A stretch of 13,875 nucleotides of DNA, from the NCBI GenBank assembly GCA_023451735.1, contig JAEXYH010000086.1, forward strand, positions 1 through 13,875, written 5' to 3'. This DNA is from Pseudomonadota bacterium. Lineage in GTDB: Bacteria; Pseudomonadota; Alphaproteobacteria; Rhizobiales; Rhizobiaceae. Below the pieces are notes generated by a model. That model saw only the letters and a program-made list of their open reading frames with translations. It did no database searches and had not been told where the DNA came from. The translations under genes and the position numbers were made by a program. Positions 5,427 through 12,589 of the stretch are shown one piece after another (within the stretch, counting starts at the first letter, position 1; every line of letters begins with the position of its first letter).

Positions 5427-6569
5427 ATGCCCGATATCACCCTGACCAATGTCGCCAAGAATTACGCAGGCCATGGCAATCCCGCCGTCGAGGACCTGAG
5501 CCTGACAATCTCGGACGGCGAGTTCATGTGTCTGCTGGGACCTTCCGGTTGCGGCAAGACGACGACATTGCGGATGATCGCAGGCCTCGAACATCTGAGC
5601 GGCGGGGAAATCGCGATAGGCGGGCGCGTCGTCGACAGTCTTTCCGCCGCGGCATTCGTGCCACCTGAGCAGCGACGTCTCGGCCTCGTTTTCCAGAGCT
5701 ATGCGCTCTGGCCGCACATGACGGTAGAGCGCAACATCGATTTCGGCCTGCGGCTGCGCAAACTGCCGGAAGCGGAACGTCGCGCGAAGGTCAATGACGT
5801 GATGGAGAAGCTGCGTATCCGCGACTACGCCGCGCGCTACCCTGCACAGTTGTCGGGCGGGCAGCAGCAGCGCGTAGCGCTCGCCCGCATGCTGGCGGTC
5901 AATCCGGATATTCTCCTTCTCGATGAGCCGCTGTCCAATCTCGATGCGGCCCTGAGGCTGGAAATGCGGGCCGAACTGCGCCGCCTGCATGAGGAGTTCC
6001 GCACGACTATCGTGTTCGTCACCCATGACCAATGGGAGGCAATGACACTGGCAACGACGATTGCGGTCATGAACGGCGGCCGTCTGCAGCAGGTCGGCGC
6101 TGCGGACGACATCTATTCGCGGCCGGTCAATCGGTTCGTCGCCGAGTTTATCGGTAATCCACCGATCAACATGATCGCATTGGATGGCAATCCGGTTATC
6201 GGCGGTCTTGCCGCAAGGCTCGGTTCGAAACTGGATCTGGCGGATGCGGCATCGGTCGGTATCCGGCCGGAGGAAATTGCACTTTCCGCTTGCGACAACG
6301 CGGTGCCGCTTGGAGCATTGCGGCTTGAAAGCATCATGCCGACAGGCGGCAGCTGGATCGTCGAATTGTCACTCGGCGCGGAGCGGCTGTTTCACGCCAC
6401 CCATAGCCGGCCCACCGTCAAGCTGGGGGACATGGTTTCCTGTTTCGCGCGGCCCGAAGGTCTGCACCGGTTCGATGCCGCTCGCCGGCGCATCGAGACC
6501 ACCGAAATCCGCGCCGCGAGCGCGGTACAGCCTGCCGGCACTGAGCGGCCGGCGCTTCTACCTGCATAA
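5427..6569 (+). CDS. ABC transporter ATP-binding protein (FbpC/PotA/AfuC-like)
   Basis: The 380-aa cytoplasmic ATPase powers the preceding permease. All nucleotide-binding motifs are intact: Walker A GPSGCGKTT (38-46), Q-loop Q90 in VFQSYALWPHMTV, signature LSGGQQQRVALAR (142-154), Walker B DILLLDEP (161-168), D-loop SNLDAALR (170-177) and the switch His H200 in FVTHDQWEA. The C-terminal part (about 240-360) contains GIRPEEIAL and looks like the TOBE regulatory domain of the CUT1/Fe3+/polyamine ATPases. Its ATG comes 1 nt after the permease stop, so the two are translationally coupled. The last 20 residues are unconserved. Substrate cannot be told from the ATPase. Confidence 0.93.
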   Translation: MPDITLTNVAKNYAGHGNPAVEDLSLTISDGEFMCLLGPSGCGKTTTLRMIAGLEHLSGGEIAIGGRVVDSLSAAAFVPPEQRRLGLVFQSYALWPHMTVERNIDFGLRLRKLPEAERRAKVNDVMEKLRIRDYAARYPAQLSGGQQQRVALARMLAVNPDILLLDEPLSNLDAALRLEMRAELRRLHEEFRTTIVFVTHDQWEAMTLATTIAVMNGGRLQQVGAADDIYSRPVNRFVAEFIGNPPINMIALDGNPVIGGLAARLGSKLDLADAASVGIRPEEIALSACDNAVPLGALRLESIMPTGGSWIVELSLGAERLFHATHSRPTVKLGDMVSCFARPEGLHRFDAARRRIETTEIRAASAVQPAGTERPALLPA

Positions 6570-6612
6570 AGTCACGAAAACATCTCCGTTCAAATCACTC
6601 AAAGGAATACCG

Positions 6613-7731
6613 ATGAGACATTCCCGCACTCTGATTTCTTCATTGATGATATCTGCTGCCATCCTTGCCGGTGCCAGCGGCGCTGCCGCCGAAGAGGCAT
6701 TCGACCTCAACGCCATGATCGAAGCTGCCAAAAAGGAAGCGCCGATCACCGTTTATGACTCCACCGGCAAGATCGTCGAACAGGCAAAGGCCTTTTCGGA
6801 TAAATACGGCGTAAAAGCCACTGGCGTGAAATCCGGTGCGCCTGAGACACTCGAAATCGTCATCCGCGAAGCGCAAGCCAACAATGTCAAGGCTGACGTC
6901 GTCATTCTGGCCGATGCGCCGGCGGCTCTGTCGCAGGTGGTTGCCAAGGGCTATGCAAAAAGCTGGCTGCCAACCGACCTCGCCAAGGATATCCCAGCCC
7001 TCTACCAGGATCCGCTGACGATCGTTCTCGCCCCGAATGTCTGGACCTATAATACTGCCCTGCATGAGAGCTGCCCGGTCAACAACATCTGGCAGCTGAC
7101 GGAGACCGAGTGGAAGGGCAAGGTCGCCATGCAGGACCCGATCGGCAAGCCGTCCTATACCGATTGGTTCAACCAGTTGGCTTCGCATGCCGACAAGGCC
7201 GTTGCCGATGCCTATCAGGCTCATTACGGCAAGCCGTTGAAAACCGACGAGGCGAGTGCCACTGCCGCCTGGGTCAAGGCTCTGGCTGCCAATAGCCCGT
7301 TGCTCACCGATTCCGACGGTGCGGCTGCCGAATCCATCGGTGCCCCGGATACAAAGGACAGCTTTGTCGGCCTGGTCAGCACCGCAAAATATCGCGAAAA
7401 CGAAAATGGCATGAAGCTTGGCCTCTGCGCCGGCCTGTCGCCATTTTCCGGCTGGACCTATCCTTCGCTTGGTCTCATTGCGTCCGGGACCAAAAGCCCG
7501 AATGCTGCAAAGCTCTTCATCCGCTACATGATGACGGCGGAAGGCATTGCTCCGCAGGCCAAGGACGGCAAGATGTCAACCAACACGACAATCGGCCTTC
7601 CCGATAACGAGCCGTCCGGTGTCGGCAAGGTACGCGACCAGCTTCTGTCCTATGACGCTTCCACCGGCAAGGTCGACTGGGAAGCCCGTCAGGACTGGCA
7701 GGATCTCTGGTCCTTGAATTACAAGAAATAA
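6613..7731 (+). CDS. Periplasmic substrate-binding protein of the fused-permease ABC transporter
   Basis: The product is 372 aa. It begins with a clear Sec signal peptide: MRHSRT, a hydrophobic core LISSLMISAAILAGASG, and a predicted cleavage after AAA at residue 26. The mature part has a class-II periplasmic binding fold: FDLNAMIEAAKKEAPITVYD near the N-terminus, KADVVILADAPAALSQ, a WKGKVAMQDPIGKPSYTDWF segment, and LGLIASGTKSPNAAKLFIRY, as in FbpA/AfuA/phosphonate-type binding proteins. I see no Tyr-Tyr pair of the kind that coordinates ferric iron in FbpA, so an organic ligand is more likely. The start at 6613 has AAAGGAA at 6601-6607; a longer in-frame reading from 6184 overlaps the ATPase gene and lacks the signal peptide at its front. 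A hairpin follows the stop (7758-7783). Confidence 0.9.
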   Translation: MRHSRTLISSLMISAAILAGASGAAAEEAFDLNAMIEAAKKEAPITVYDSTGKIVEQAKAFSDKYGVKATGVKSGAPETLEIVIREAQANNVKADVVILADAPAALSQVVAKGYAKSWLPTDLAKDIPALYQDPLTIVLAPNVWTYNTALHESCPVNNIWQLTETEWKGKVAMQDPIGKPSYTDWFNQLASHADKAVADAYQAHYGKPLKTDEASATAAWVKALAANSPLLTDSDGAAAESIGAPDTKDSFVGLVSTAKYRENENGMKLGLCAGLSPFSGWTYPSLGLIASGTKSPNAAKLFIRYMMTAEGIAPQAKDGKMSTNTTIGLPDNEPSGVGKVRDQLLSYDASTGKVDWEARQDWQDLWSLNYKK

Positions 7732-7757
7732 GCGCCGAATAATCCAAACCAACCAAA

Positions 7758-7783
7758 GCGGGGCTTGCGCATGCAAGGCCCGC
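7758..7783 (+). repeat. Intra-operon hairpin after the binding-protein gene
   Basis: GCGGGGCTTGC (7758-7768), loop GCAT, GCAAGGCCCGC (7773-7783): an 11-bp stem with a single G-G mismatch. It lies between the binding-protein stop and the phosphatase start, with no T-run. Such hairpins often protect the 3' end of binding-protein mRNA or lower expression of downstream genes, which fits a highly expressed binding protein followed by low-abundance enzymes. Confidence 0.55.
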
Positions 7784-7805
7784 CGACATCCCTTCGAAAG
7801 ACACC

Positions 7806-8627
7806 ATGCTGACTGCCGATGAACTGAACCACCGTGAAGCCGTGTTGCGGGACGTTGCCGCATCTGCCGGAGCCCTCGCTCTCGAAGCCTTTGCCTCGCG
7901 CAAGCCGGGCGACTTTACCCTCAAGGGGCGACAGGATTTCCTGACGGAATCCGATGAGGCGGTGGAGAACCACGTTCGCGCCGTCATTTCGGAGACATTC
8001 CCTTCCGACGGAGTTCTCGGCGAAGAAGCCGGAGGGAGCCTGGCGGAGAGGCTCTGGGTGATCGATCCCATCGACGGCACCGCGAATTTCGCACGCGGCA
8101 TTCCGCATTTCTGCATCTCGATCGCCTTTTGCGAAAAGGGCGATACGCTGATGGGGGCAATCTTCAATCCGGCCTCGAATGAATTCTATTTTTCCCGCAA
8201 AGGCCAAGGTGCGACCAAGAACGGAGTTCCGCTCACCGCTGCCGCAACCGATGCCATCGCCAATGCTTCCGTCGAAATCGGCTGGTCTCCGCGTGTCGAA
8301 AACACGCAGTATCTGGCGGCGCAGCAGCGTGTGCTCGAGCAGGGAGCCAATATTCGCCGTGGCGCCTCCGGCGCACTCGCAATCGCCTGGGTGGCGGAAG
8401 GTAGAACCGATGGTTACGCCGAATACTACATGAATGCATGGGATTGCCTGGCCGGCTTGCTGATGGTGCGCGAGGCAGGCGGCGTAACGGGATCTTATCC
8501 GGCCGAGCAGGCTGAGCTGCTGACAGGCGGTGAGATTTTCGCCGCTGCTCCGGGCATTGCAGCCGATTTTTCAAAGGCGATGCGTATTGCGATAGCTGCG
8601 ACGGAATGCCAGGGAGAGGCAGCATGA
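7806..8627 (+). CDS. Inositol-monophosphatase-family phosphatase
   Basis: The 273-aa cytoplasmic protein has the Mg2+-dependent IMPase signature set: LGEEAGG (71-77, metal-binding Glu), DPIDGTANFARGIPHF (87-102, with the DPxDGT metal site), and AWDCLAGLLMVREAGG (211-226, the second WDxxxG...EAGG motif). Family members hydrolyse the phosphate of inositol phosphates, fructose 1,6-bisphosphate, histidinol phosphate or PAP; the sequence alone does not separate these. It lies in an operon with an ABC importer and overlaps the next gene (ATGA at 8624-8627), so a catabolic role removing phosphate from the imported compound, or from a product of it, is plausible. The start at 7806 has only a weak ribosome binding site (GAAAG), consistent with lower expression than the transporter genes. 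Confidence 0.9.
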   Translation: MLTADELNHREAVLRDVAASAGALALEAFASRKPGDFTLKGRQDFLTESDEAVENHVRAVISETFPSDGVLGEEAGGSLAERLWVIDPIDGTANFARGIPHFCISIAFCEKGDTLMGAIFNPASNEFYFSRKGQGATKNGVPLTAAATDAIANASVEIGWSPRVENTQYLAAQQRVLEQGANIRRGASGALAIAWVAEGRTDGYAEYYMNAWDCLAGLLMVREAGGVTGSYPAEQAELLTGGEIFAAAPGIAADFSKAMRIAIAATECQGEAA

Positions 8628-9238
8628 GTTCTTCTCCCCGTTACGACCGTCCGCCTCTCAGCCTGATCGAAAAGAGCCTGCCGGGTTGGGATGTCGATCT
8701 TTATATCGGTGGGCGGGAAGCCGTTTGCGATCCTGCGCTGCTTGCGGCACATGACATCAAGATCATCGTCAACTGCGCGATCAACTTCGACGTCAATTTC
8801 GTGACCGGAAGTAAGCCGGCAGCCGATGGAACCCTTACGTCCGGTCCGGGTCTGCTACGTTACTACAAGCTCGGACTTGTCGACGATACGGGCAATTCGG
8901 ACACGATGCTGCTTTCAGGTTACTATCTGCTGCGCGGTGCACTGGATCAGCAGTTTCCCGAGCGTGCGTCCTATCCAAATCGCGACAGGGGCAACGTGCT
9001 CGTCAATTGCCGTGCGGGCAGAAGCCGTTCGGTTGTACTGGTTTCGCTTTTCCTGCATCTGGAAATGCCGGAAATCTATCCGACATTGGCTGCCGCCATC
9101 GCTCATGTGCGTATGAAAAGGGAACTTCATCCCGATGAATGGCATGAGACGCCAAAGCCGCAGCTGATCCGCGCGGCGGAACAGGCAGCAGGCATGGTCG
9201 GTCTCATCGAAGCGGGGAAGAAAAAGGCTGTTGCATGA
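8624..9238 (+). CDS. CX5R phosphatase, dual-specificity / PTPMT1-like
   Basis: The 204-aa cytoplasmic protein carries the cysteine phosphatase loop NCRAGRSRS with nucleophile C129 and R135. Asp87 or Asp88 in LVDDTGNSD is the likely general acid. Two features stand out. The residue before Cys is Asn rather than the usual His. The loop also has Arg at both positions (130 and 133) where PTEN has Lys (HCKAGKGR) and where PTPMT1 reads KAGRSR, a pattern linked to highly anionic substrates such as inositol or glycerophosphate groups. Its ATG overlaps the stop of the IMPase gene, and its stop overlaps the ATG of the LacI gene, so all three are coupled. AGGGAGAGG (8611-8619) is a good ribosome binding site. 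Substrate is unknown; a protein, lipid or small phosphoester is possible. Confidence 0.85.
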   Translation: MSSSPRYDRPPLSLIEKSLPGWDVDLYIGGREAVCDPALLAAHDIKIIVNCAINFDVNFVTGSKPAADGTLTSGPGLLRYYKLGLVDDTGNSDTMLLSGYYLLRGALDQQFPERASYPNRDRGNVLVNCRAGRSRSVVLVSLFLHLEMPEIYPTLAAAIAHVRMKRELHPDEWHETPKPQLIRAAEQAAGMVGLIEAGKKKAVA

Positions 9239-10248
9239 CGAACCGGCCGCCACAGAGCTTTGCGAGCGCCATCGAGGTGGCGCGAAGAGCGGGTGTTTCC
9301 CGCTCGGCGGTGTCTCGTACCTTCACGGAAGGCGCGAGCGTTTCGGAGGAAACCCGGCGCAAGGTTCTGGCGGCAGCCGAAGAGCTGAATTACCACGTCA
9401 ACCATCTGGCGCGCGGCCTTTCGCAGGAGAAAAGCCGGCCGATCTGCATTCTCGGCGGTGATCTGCATGCGCCCTATCAATCGGCTCTGCTTGAGGCCAT
9501 TACCCGGCGTATCCAGGCCGCAGGACGGGCGGCGATGGTCATCAATACGGCCGGTGAGGAAGCCGATATCCGGGCGGCGTTGCATCAGACACTCAACTAC
9601 CGCGCCTCGGCGACGATCGTTCTTTCAGGTGCGCCGCCGGTCTCGTTGGTACGCACCTGTATCGAGAGCGGACAGCATGTCATTCTCATCAACCGTGCCG
9701 GACAGATCGAGGAGGCGGATCATATCAGCCTCGATCACGAGAGTGCGATGAACGATGCCTGGCACATGCTGGAGCGTGCGGGCTGCAAGTCTTTCGCAAT
9801 CGTGTCGTCCACCAACGGATCTCCCAGCCTGCTGGCACGCGAGGAACTCTTTCGAGATGCGGTGGTGAGGGCGGGGTTTGAGCTGCCTCAGTTGATAAAG
9901 GCAGGTCCGACCAGCTACCGGAGCGGTGCCGAGGCTGCACGGCGGTTATTGCCCGGAGCGCAGCGACCGGACGCGGTTTTTTGCGTCACCGATCTTCTCG
10001 CCTGCGGTTTTCTCGATATTGCCCGCAAGGATTTCCGGCTGAACGTGCCCGAAGATCTCTGCGTGATCGGCTTCGATGATATCGAGCAGGCCAGCTGGGA
10101 AGGGTATTCGATCACCACGTTCCGCCAGCCGATCGAGGAAATGGCGGAAGCTATCGTCGAACGCCTGACCAAAGAACGCCACGAACGGAAGGACAATCAG
10201 TTCACGATGTTCAAGGCATATCCGGTGTGGCGAAAGACCGTCCGCTAG
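9235..10248 (+). CDS. LacI-family transcriptional regulator
   Basis: The 337-aa protein has an N-terminal helix-turn-helix (about 12-31, IEVARRAGVSRSAVSRTF), the hinge region LNYHVNHLARGLS (51-63), and a periplasmic-binding-protein-like effector domain (about 68-330) ending with the typical PEDLCVIGFDDIEQASW and TTFRQPIEEMAEAIVE. It starts inside the stop codon of the phosphatase gene (ATGA at 9235-9238). LacI regulators usually sense sugars, polyols or nucleosides and repress nearby genes, so this one probably controls its own operon, perhaps through the CG-centred palindrome at 3518-3531. Placement at the 3' end of the operon implies autoregulation. The inducer is unknown; a sugar-like or phosphorylated ligand would fit the operon. 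Confidence 0.92.
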   Translation: MTNRPPQSFASAIEVARRAGVSRSAVSRTFTEGASVSEETRRKVLAAAEELNYHVNHLARGLSQEKSRPICILGGDLHAPYQSALLEAITRRIQAAGRAAMVINTAGEEADIRAALHQTLNYRASATIVLSGAPPVSLVRTCIESGQHVILINRAGQIEEADHISLDHESAMNDAWHMLERAGCKSFAIVSSTNGSPSLLAREELFRDAVVRAGFELPQLIKAGPTSYRSGAEAARRLLPGAQRPDAVFCVTDLLACGFLDIARKDFRLNVPEDLCVIGFDDIEQASWEGYSITTFRQPIEEMAEAIVERLTKERHERKDNQFTMFKAYPVWRKTVR

Positions 10249-10405
10249 AAACGTGATTGCCGAAGCGAGGCAGGATCCAGCAGGCGCCGCTGATATGCTT
10301 CTAGCCCGATGATGCTGACAGTGCTCCCGAAGTCGTTTGTCGGTGCACCTAACGCTTTGTGCCATCCCGCCACTTCGCCCGGTGCGCGAGCAGGCGCCAG
10401 CGCGC

Positions 10406-10543
10406 TTACTCCATAATGCTTTGATGGCCGGCTCCGAAGGCCGCAATGACCGGAATATCGGCGTGGTTCGCAACCGTAATGGCGAAGCCCGCCGCCGAAA
10501 AATCCGCTTGAGCCGTGATGTCGTTATTATCCCGGAAAGACAC
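10406..10543 (-). CDS. Possible 45-aa protein with GTG start, function unknown
   Basis: GTG at 10543, TAA at 10406-10408. The product begins MSFRDNNDITAQADFSAAGF and ends IPVIAAFGAGHQSIME. Composition is protein-like (balanced acidic residues, alanine-rich, no arginine excess) and third positions are G/C-rich. CAGGAG (10550-10555) lies 6 nt before the GTG and is a good ribosome binding site. An in-frame TAA six codons upstream means the frame cannot extend further, so GTG is the only reasonable start. No ATG start, no recognised family, and no clear promoter. It lies between two plus-strand operons and points toward the LacI gene. It could be a true small gene or a fragment of a decayed one. 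Confidence 0.4.
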   Translation of the reverse strand: MSFRDNNDITAQADFSAAGFAITVANHADIPVIAAFGAGHQSIME

Positions 10544-10637
10544 GAACAGCTCCTGATTTTAGGTTTGGGCGAATGATCATTCGACACCGAAGCGTGAGTG
10601 AGAGCGGAGAATTGACAGACCGCTATGTCCGTGGTTT

Positions 10638-10645
10638 GCTATGAT
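10638..10645 (+). promoter_or_regulatory. Extended -10 promoter of the gntR operon
   Basis: TGCTATGAT at 10637-10645 fits an extended -10 box (TGnTATnAT). A TTGACA at 10612-10617 lies 22 nt away, too far for a standard -35, so its role is unclear. Transcription would start near 10652, about 26 nt before the ATG. Confidence 0.4.
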
Positions 10646-10654
10646 GTCAGACCA
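10644..10654. promoter_or_regulatory. FadR/GntR-type operator candidate
   Basis: ATGTCAGACCA contains the perfect core GTC-A-GAC (10646-10652) and fits the GntR/FadR pattern TnGTnnnACnA except at the first base. It overlaps the expected transcription start. TGNCAGACC occurs here (10645-10653) and again at 10613-10621, 32 bp apart, about three helical turns. Confidence 0.45.
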
Positions 10655-10677
10655 ATTCTGGCTTTGCGGGAGACGTG

Positions 10678-11394
10678 ATGAAGTTAGAGCTGCCTGCTTC
10701 ACTCCAGCCACTGCCGACAATGGATCGTGCCAAGCAGGTTACTGCGGCACTCGCGCAATTCGTCGCCAGCGCGAAATTGAAGGCCGGGGATCGGTTGCCG
10801 GCGGAGCGGGAGCTGATGGCAACGCTTGCCGTCGGCCGTTCTACGATCCGGGAGGCGATCCGGCATTTTCAGGCGCTTGGTGTCATCGAGACGCGAAAGG
10901 GCAGTGGCACCTATCTTCTGCGGCAGATCTCACCCGATACCGTGCATATGCCACTGTCGCTCGACACGACACGCCTGCGCGACGTGCTGTTGCAGACGCT
11001 CGAAGTTCGTCGCGGTATTGAATGCGAGGCGGGAATGGTCGCCGCCCGCATGCGCACGGAAGATGATCTGGCGATTATCGAGACGAAGCTGGTGCAGATG
11101 GAAACCGTTCATCTCGAAAAAGGCTCGTCAGGTCCGGAAGATCTCGCTTTTCACCTGGCTGTCTACGACGCCACGCACAATCCGTTGTTCCGCCAAATCC
11201 TAGAACAGATGCGTGAAAGCTTCGAGCATTTCTGGGCCTCGCCCTTCGACCGCAAGGATTTCGCCCGGCGTTCCTTTCCGTTTCATCGCACGCTTTTTGA
11301 CGCCATCGCTGCCCGGGACCCCGAGGGCGCGCGGTGCGAGACGTTAAAAATCCTCGCAGTCGTCGAGGAAGACATCAAGGAAATGTCGAAATGA
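10678..11394 (+). CDS. GntR-family transcriptional regulator, FadR subfamily (FCD domain)
   Basis: The 238-aa protein has an N-terminal winged helix-turn-helix (about 16-82) with the signature RLPAERELMATLAVGRSTIR and a wing ending in TRKGSGTYL. A C-terminal all-helical FCD domain (about 100-235) includes D155 and H159 (EDLAFHLAVYD) and H203 (FPFHRTLFDAI), which are candidate metal or ligand-binding residues of FCD regulators. ATG at 10678 is preferred because GGGAGA (10668-10673) is 4 nt away; a GTG at 10675 is possible but too close. It overlaps the next gene (ATGA at 11391-11394). FCD regulators usually respond to organic acids, amino acids or sugar acids and repress their own operon; an operator-like site lies at 10644-10654. 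Confidence 0.92.
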   Translation: MKLELPASLQPLPTMDRAKQVTAALAQFVASAKLKAGDRLPAERELMATLAVGRSTIREAIRHFQALGVIETRKGSGTYLLRQISPDTVHMPLSLDTTRLRDVLLQTLEVRRGIECEAGMVAARMRTEDDLAIIETKLVQMETVHLEKGSSGPEDLAFHLAVYDATHNPLFRQILEQMRESFEHFWASPFDRKDFARRSFPFHRTLFDAIAARDPEGARCETLKILAVVEEDIKEMSK

Positions 11395-12557
11395 ACGAAA
11401 TGCCAGACATGTCGCAACTCGCTTCGCTTATCACCGCTCATGACGACGGCAATTTCGCGGATGCGGTCGTGCCGCCGATCTTTCAGACCTCTCTGTTCAC
11501 CTTCTCCGACTACGATGAGATGATCGCCTCCTATCGTGGTGAAAAGGTGCGGCCGATCTATACGCGCGGCCTCAATCCGACAGTGCGCATGTTCGAGGAA
11601 ATGCTGGCCAAGCTCGAAGGCGCGGAAGATGCGCTCGGTTTTGCCAGCGGCATGTCTGCAATTTCGGCTTCCGTGCTTAGCTTTGTCGAGCCGGGTGACC
11701 GCATCGTCGCGGTCAAGCATGTTTATCCCGACGCCTTCCGCCTGTTCGGCACGCTTCTGAAGCGCATGAAGGTCGAGGTCACATATGTTGATGGTCGCGA
11801 TGAGGAGGCGGTCGCCAAGGCGCTGCCGGGCGCAAAAGTGCTTTATCTGGAAAGCCCGACAAGCTGGGTGATGGAAGCGCATGACGTCGGTGCGCTGGCG
11901 GCGCTGGCGAAAAAGCATGGCGCCGTCTCGATGATCGACAACAGCTGGGCAAGTCCGGTCTTCCAACGCCCGATAACACTCGGAGTGGATCTCGTCATCC
12001 ATTCCGCCTCCAAATATCTCGGCGGCCATAGCGATGTCGTCGCCGGTGTCGTTGCCGGCTCGAAGGAGATGATCGCGCGGGTGAAGGCGGAGGCCTATCC
12101 CTATCTCGGCGGCAAGCTTTCGCCTTTCGATGCCTGGCTGCTGATCCGGGGCATGCGCACGCTGCCCTTGCGCATGAAAGCGCATCAGGACGCGGCGCTC
12201 ACAATCGCCTGTCGCCTGCAGGAACTCGATGTGGTTGAAACCGTATGCCATCCGGGACTGGCGAACCGGCTGCCTGCTGGACTTCACGGCACGTCGGGCC
12301 TGTTTTCCTTCATCTTCAAGGAGGGCGTCGATATTCGCGCCTTTGCCGATCATCTGAAACTGTTCAAGCTCGGCGTCAGCTGGGGCGGCCACGAAAGCCT
12401 GATCGTTCCGGGCGAAGTGGTGCTGCAGCAGAAGGCCCAGCCGAATTCCGCGCATACATTCGGCATCCATGCGCGGTCCGTACGCCTCCATGTCGGCCTC
12501 GAGGGAACCGAGGCATTGTGGAGCGATCTTCAGGAGGCGATTGCCGTCGCCTCATAG
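11391..12557 (+). CDS. PLP-dependent Cys/Met metabolism enzyme, cystathionine beta-lyase-like
   Basis: The 388-aa cytoplasmic enzyme belongs to the gamma-family PLP enzymes. Visible sites are YTRGLNPT (57-64, subunit-bridging Tyr), ASGMSAIS (85-92, phosphate binding), Y112 in HVYPDAFRLF where the family usually has YGGT, D183 in MIDNSWASP (binds the PLP nitrogen), K208 in HSASKYLGGHSD (Schiff-base lysine), SWGGHESL (330-337), resembling the SWGGxESL of MetC, and R365 in VRLHVGLEG (binds substrate carboxylate). This points to a C-S beta-lyase (cystathionine-type) rather than a synthase, with a changed substrate loop. It starts inside the stop of the regulator gene, preceded by AAGGAAA (11377-11383). 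Being linked to a regulator and a sugar-type binding protein, it is probably catabolic and not the housekeeping metC. Confidence 0.88.
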   Translation: MNEMPDMSQLASLITAHDDGNFADAVVPPIFQTSLFTFSDYDEMIASYRGEKVRPIYTRGLNPTVRMFEEMLAKLEGAEDALGFASGMSAISASVLSFVEPGDRIVAVKHVYPDAFRLFGTLLKRMKVEVTYVDGRDEEAVAKALPGAKVLYLESPTSWVMEAHDVGALAALAKKHGAVSMIDNSWASPVFQRPITLGVDLVIHSASKYLGGHSDVVAGVVAGSKEMIARVKAEAYPYLGGKLSPFDAWLLIRGMRTLPLRMKAHQDAALTIACRLQELDVVETVCHPGLANRLPAGLHGTSGLFSFIFKEGVDIRAFADHLKLFKLGVSWGGHESLIVPGEVVLQQKAQPNSAHTFGIHARSVRLHVGLEGTEALWSDLQEAIAVAS

Positions 12558-12589
12558 CGCATCAACCAAAAACAACTGGGAGCAGGACA

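Noticed and set aside
6184..6612. Upstream extension of the binding-protein frame
   Set aside because: It overlaps the conserved ATPase C-terminus; the start at 6613 has a good ribosome binding site and begins directly with a signal peptide.
3578..7731. Ferric iron uptake as the function of the ABC transporter
   Set aside because: Superficial similarity to FbpABC is real, but no Tyr-Tyr iron ligand pair is evident in the binding protein and the neighbours are phosphatases and a LacI regulator. Not excluded, only less likely.
10279..10398. AGCAGGCGCC at 10279-10288 and again at 10389-10398
   Set aside because: A 10-bp GC-rich repeat is not unusual in this composition and no structure or gene boundary matches it.
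9946..10587. A 213-codon minus-strand frame overlapping the end of the LacI gene
   Set aside because: It covers conserved LacI sequence in antisense and reads as arginine- and serine-rich low-information peptide. The region outside the LacI gene is better explained by the 45-aa frame in another phase.
11283..12491. A 402-codon open frame on the minus strand
   Set aside because: It is antisense to the PLP enzyme, whose catalytic motifs are all on the plus strand. Its peptide is rich in His, Arg and Gln without domain motifs, as expected of a shadow frame in GC-rich DNA.
12245..12589. Upstream extension of the second binding-protein frame
   Set aside because: It lies inside the PLP enzyme gene; the signal peptide begins at 12590 behind a ribosome binding site.
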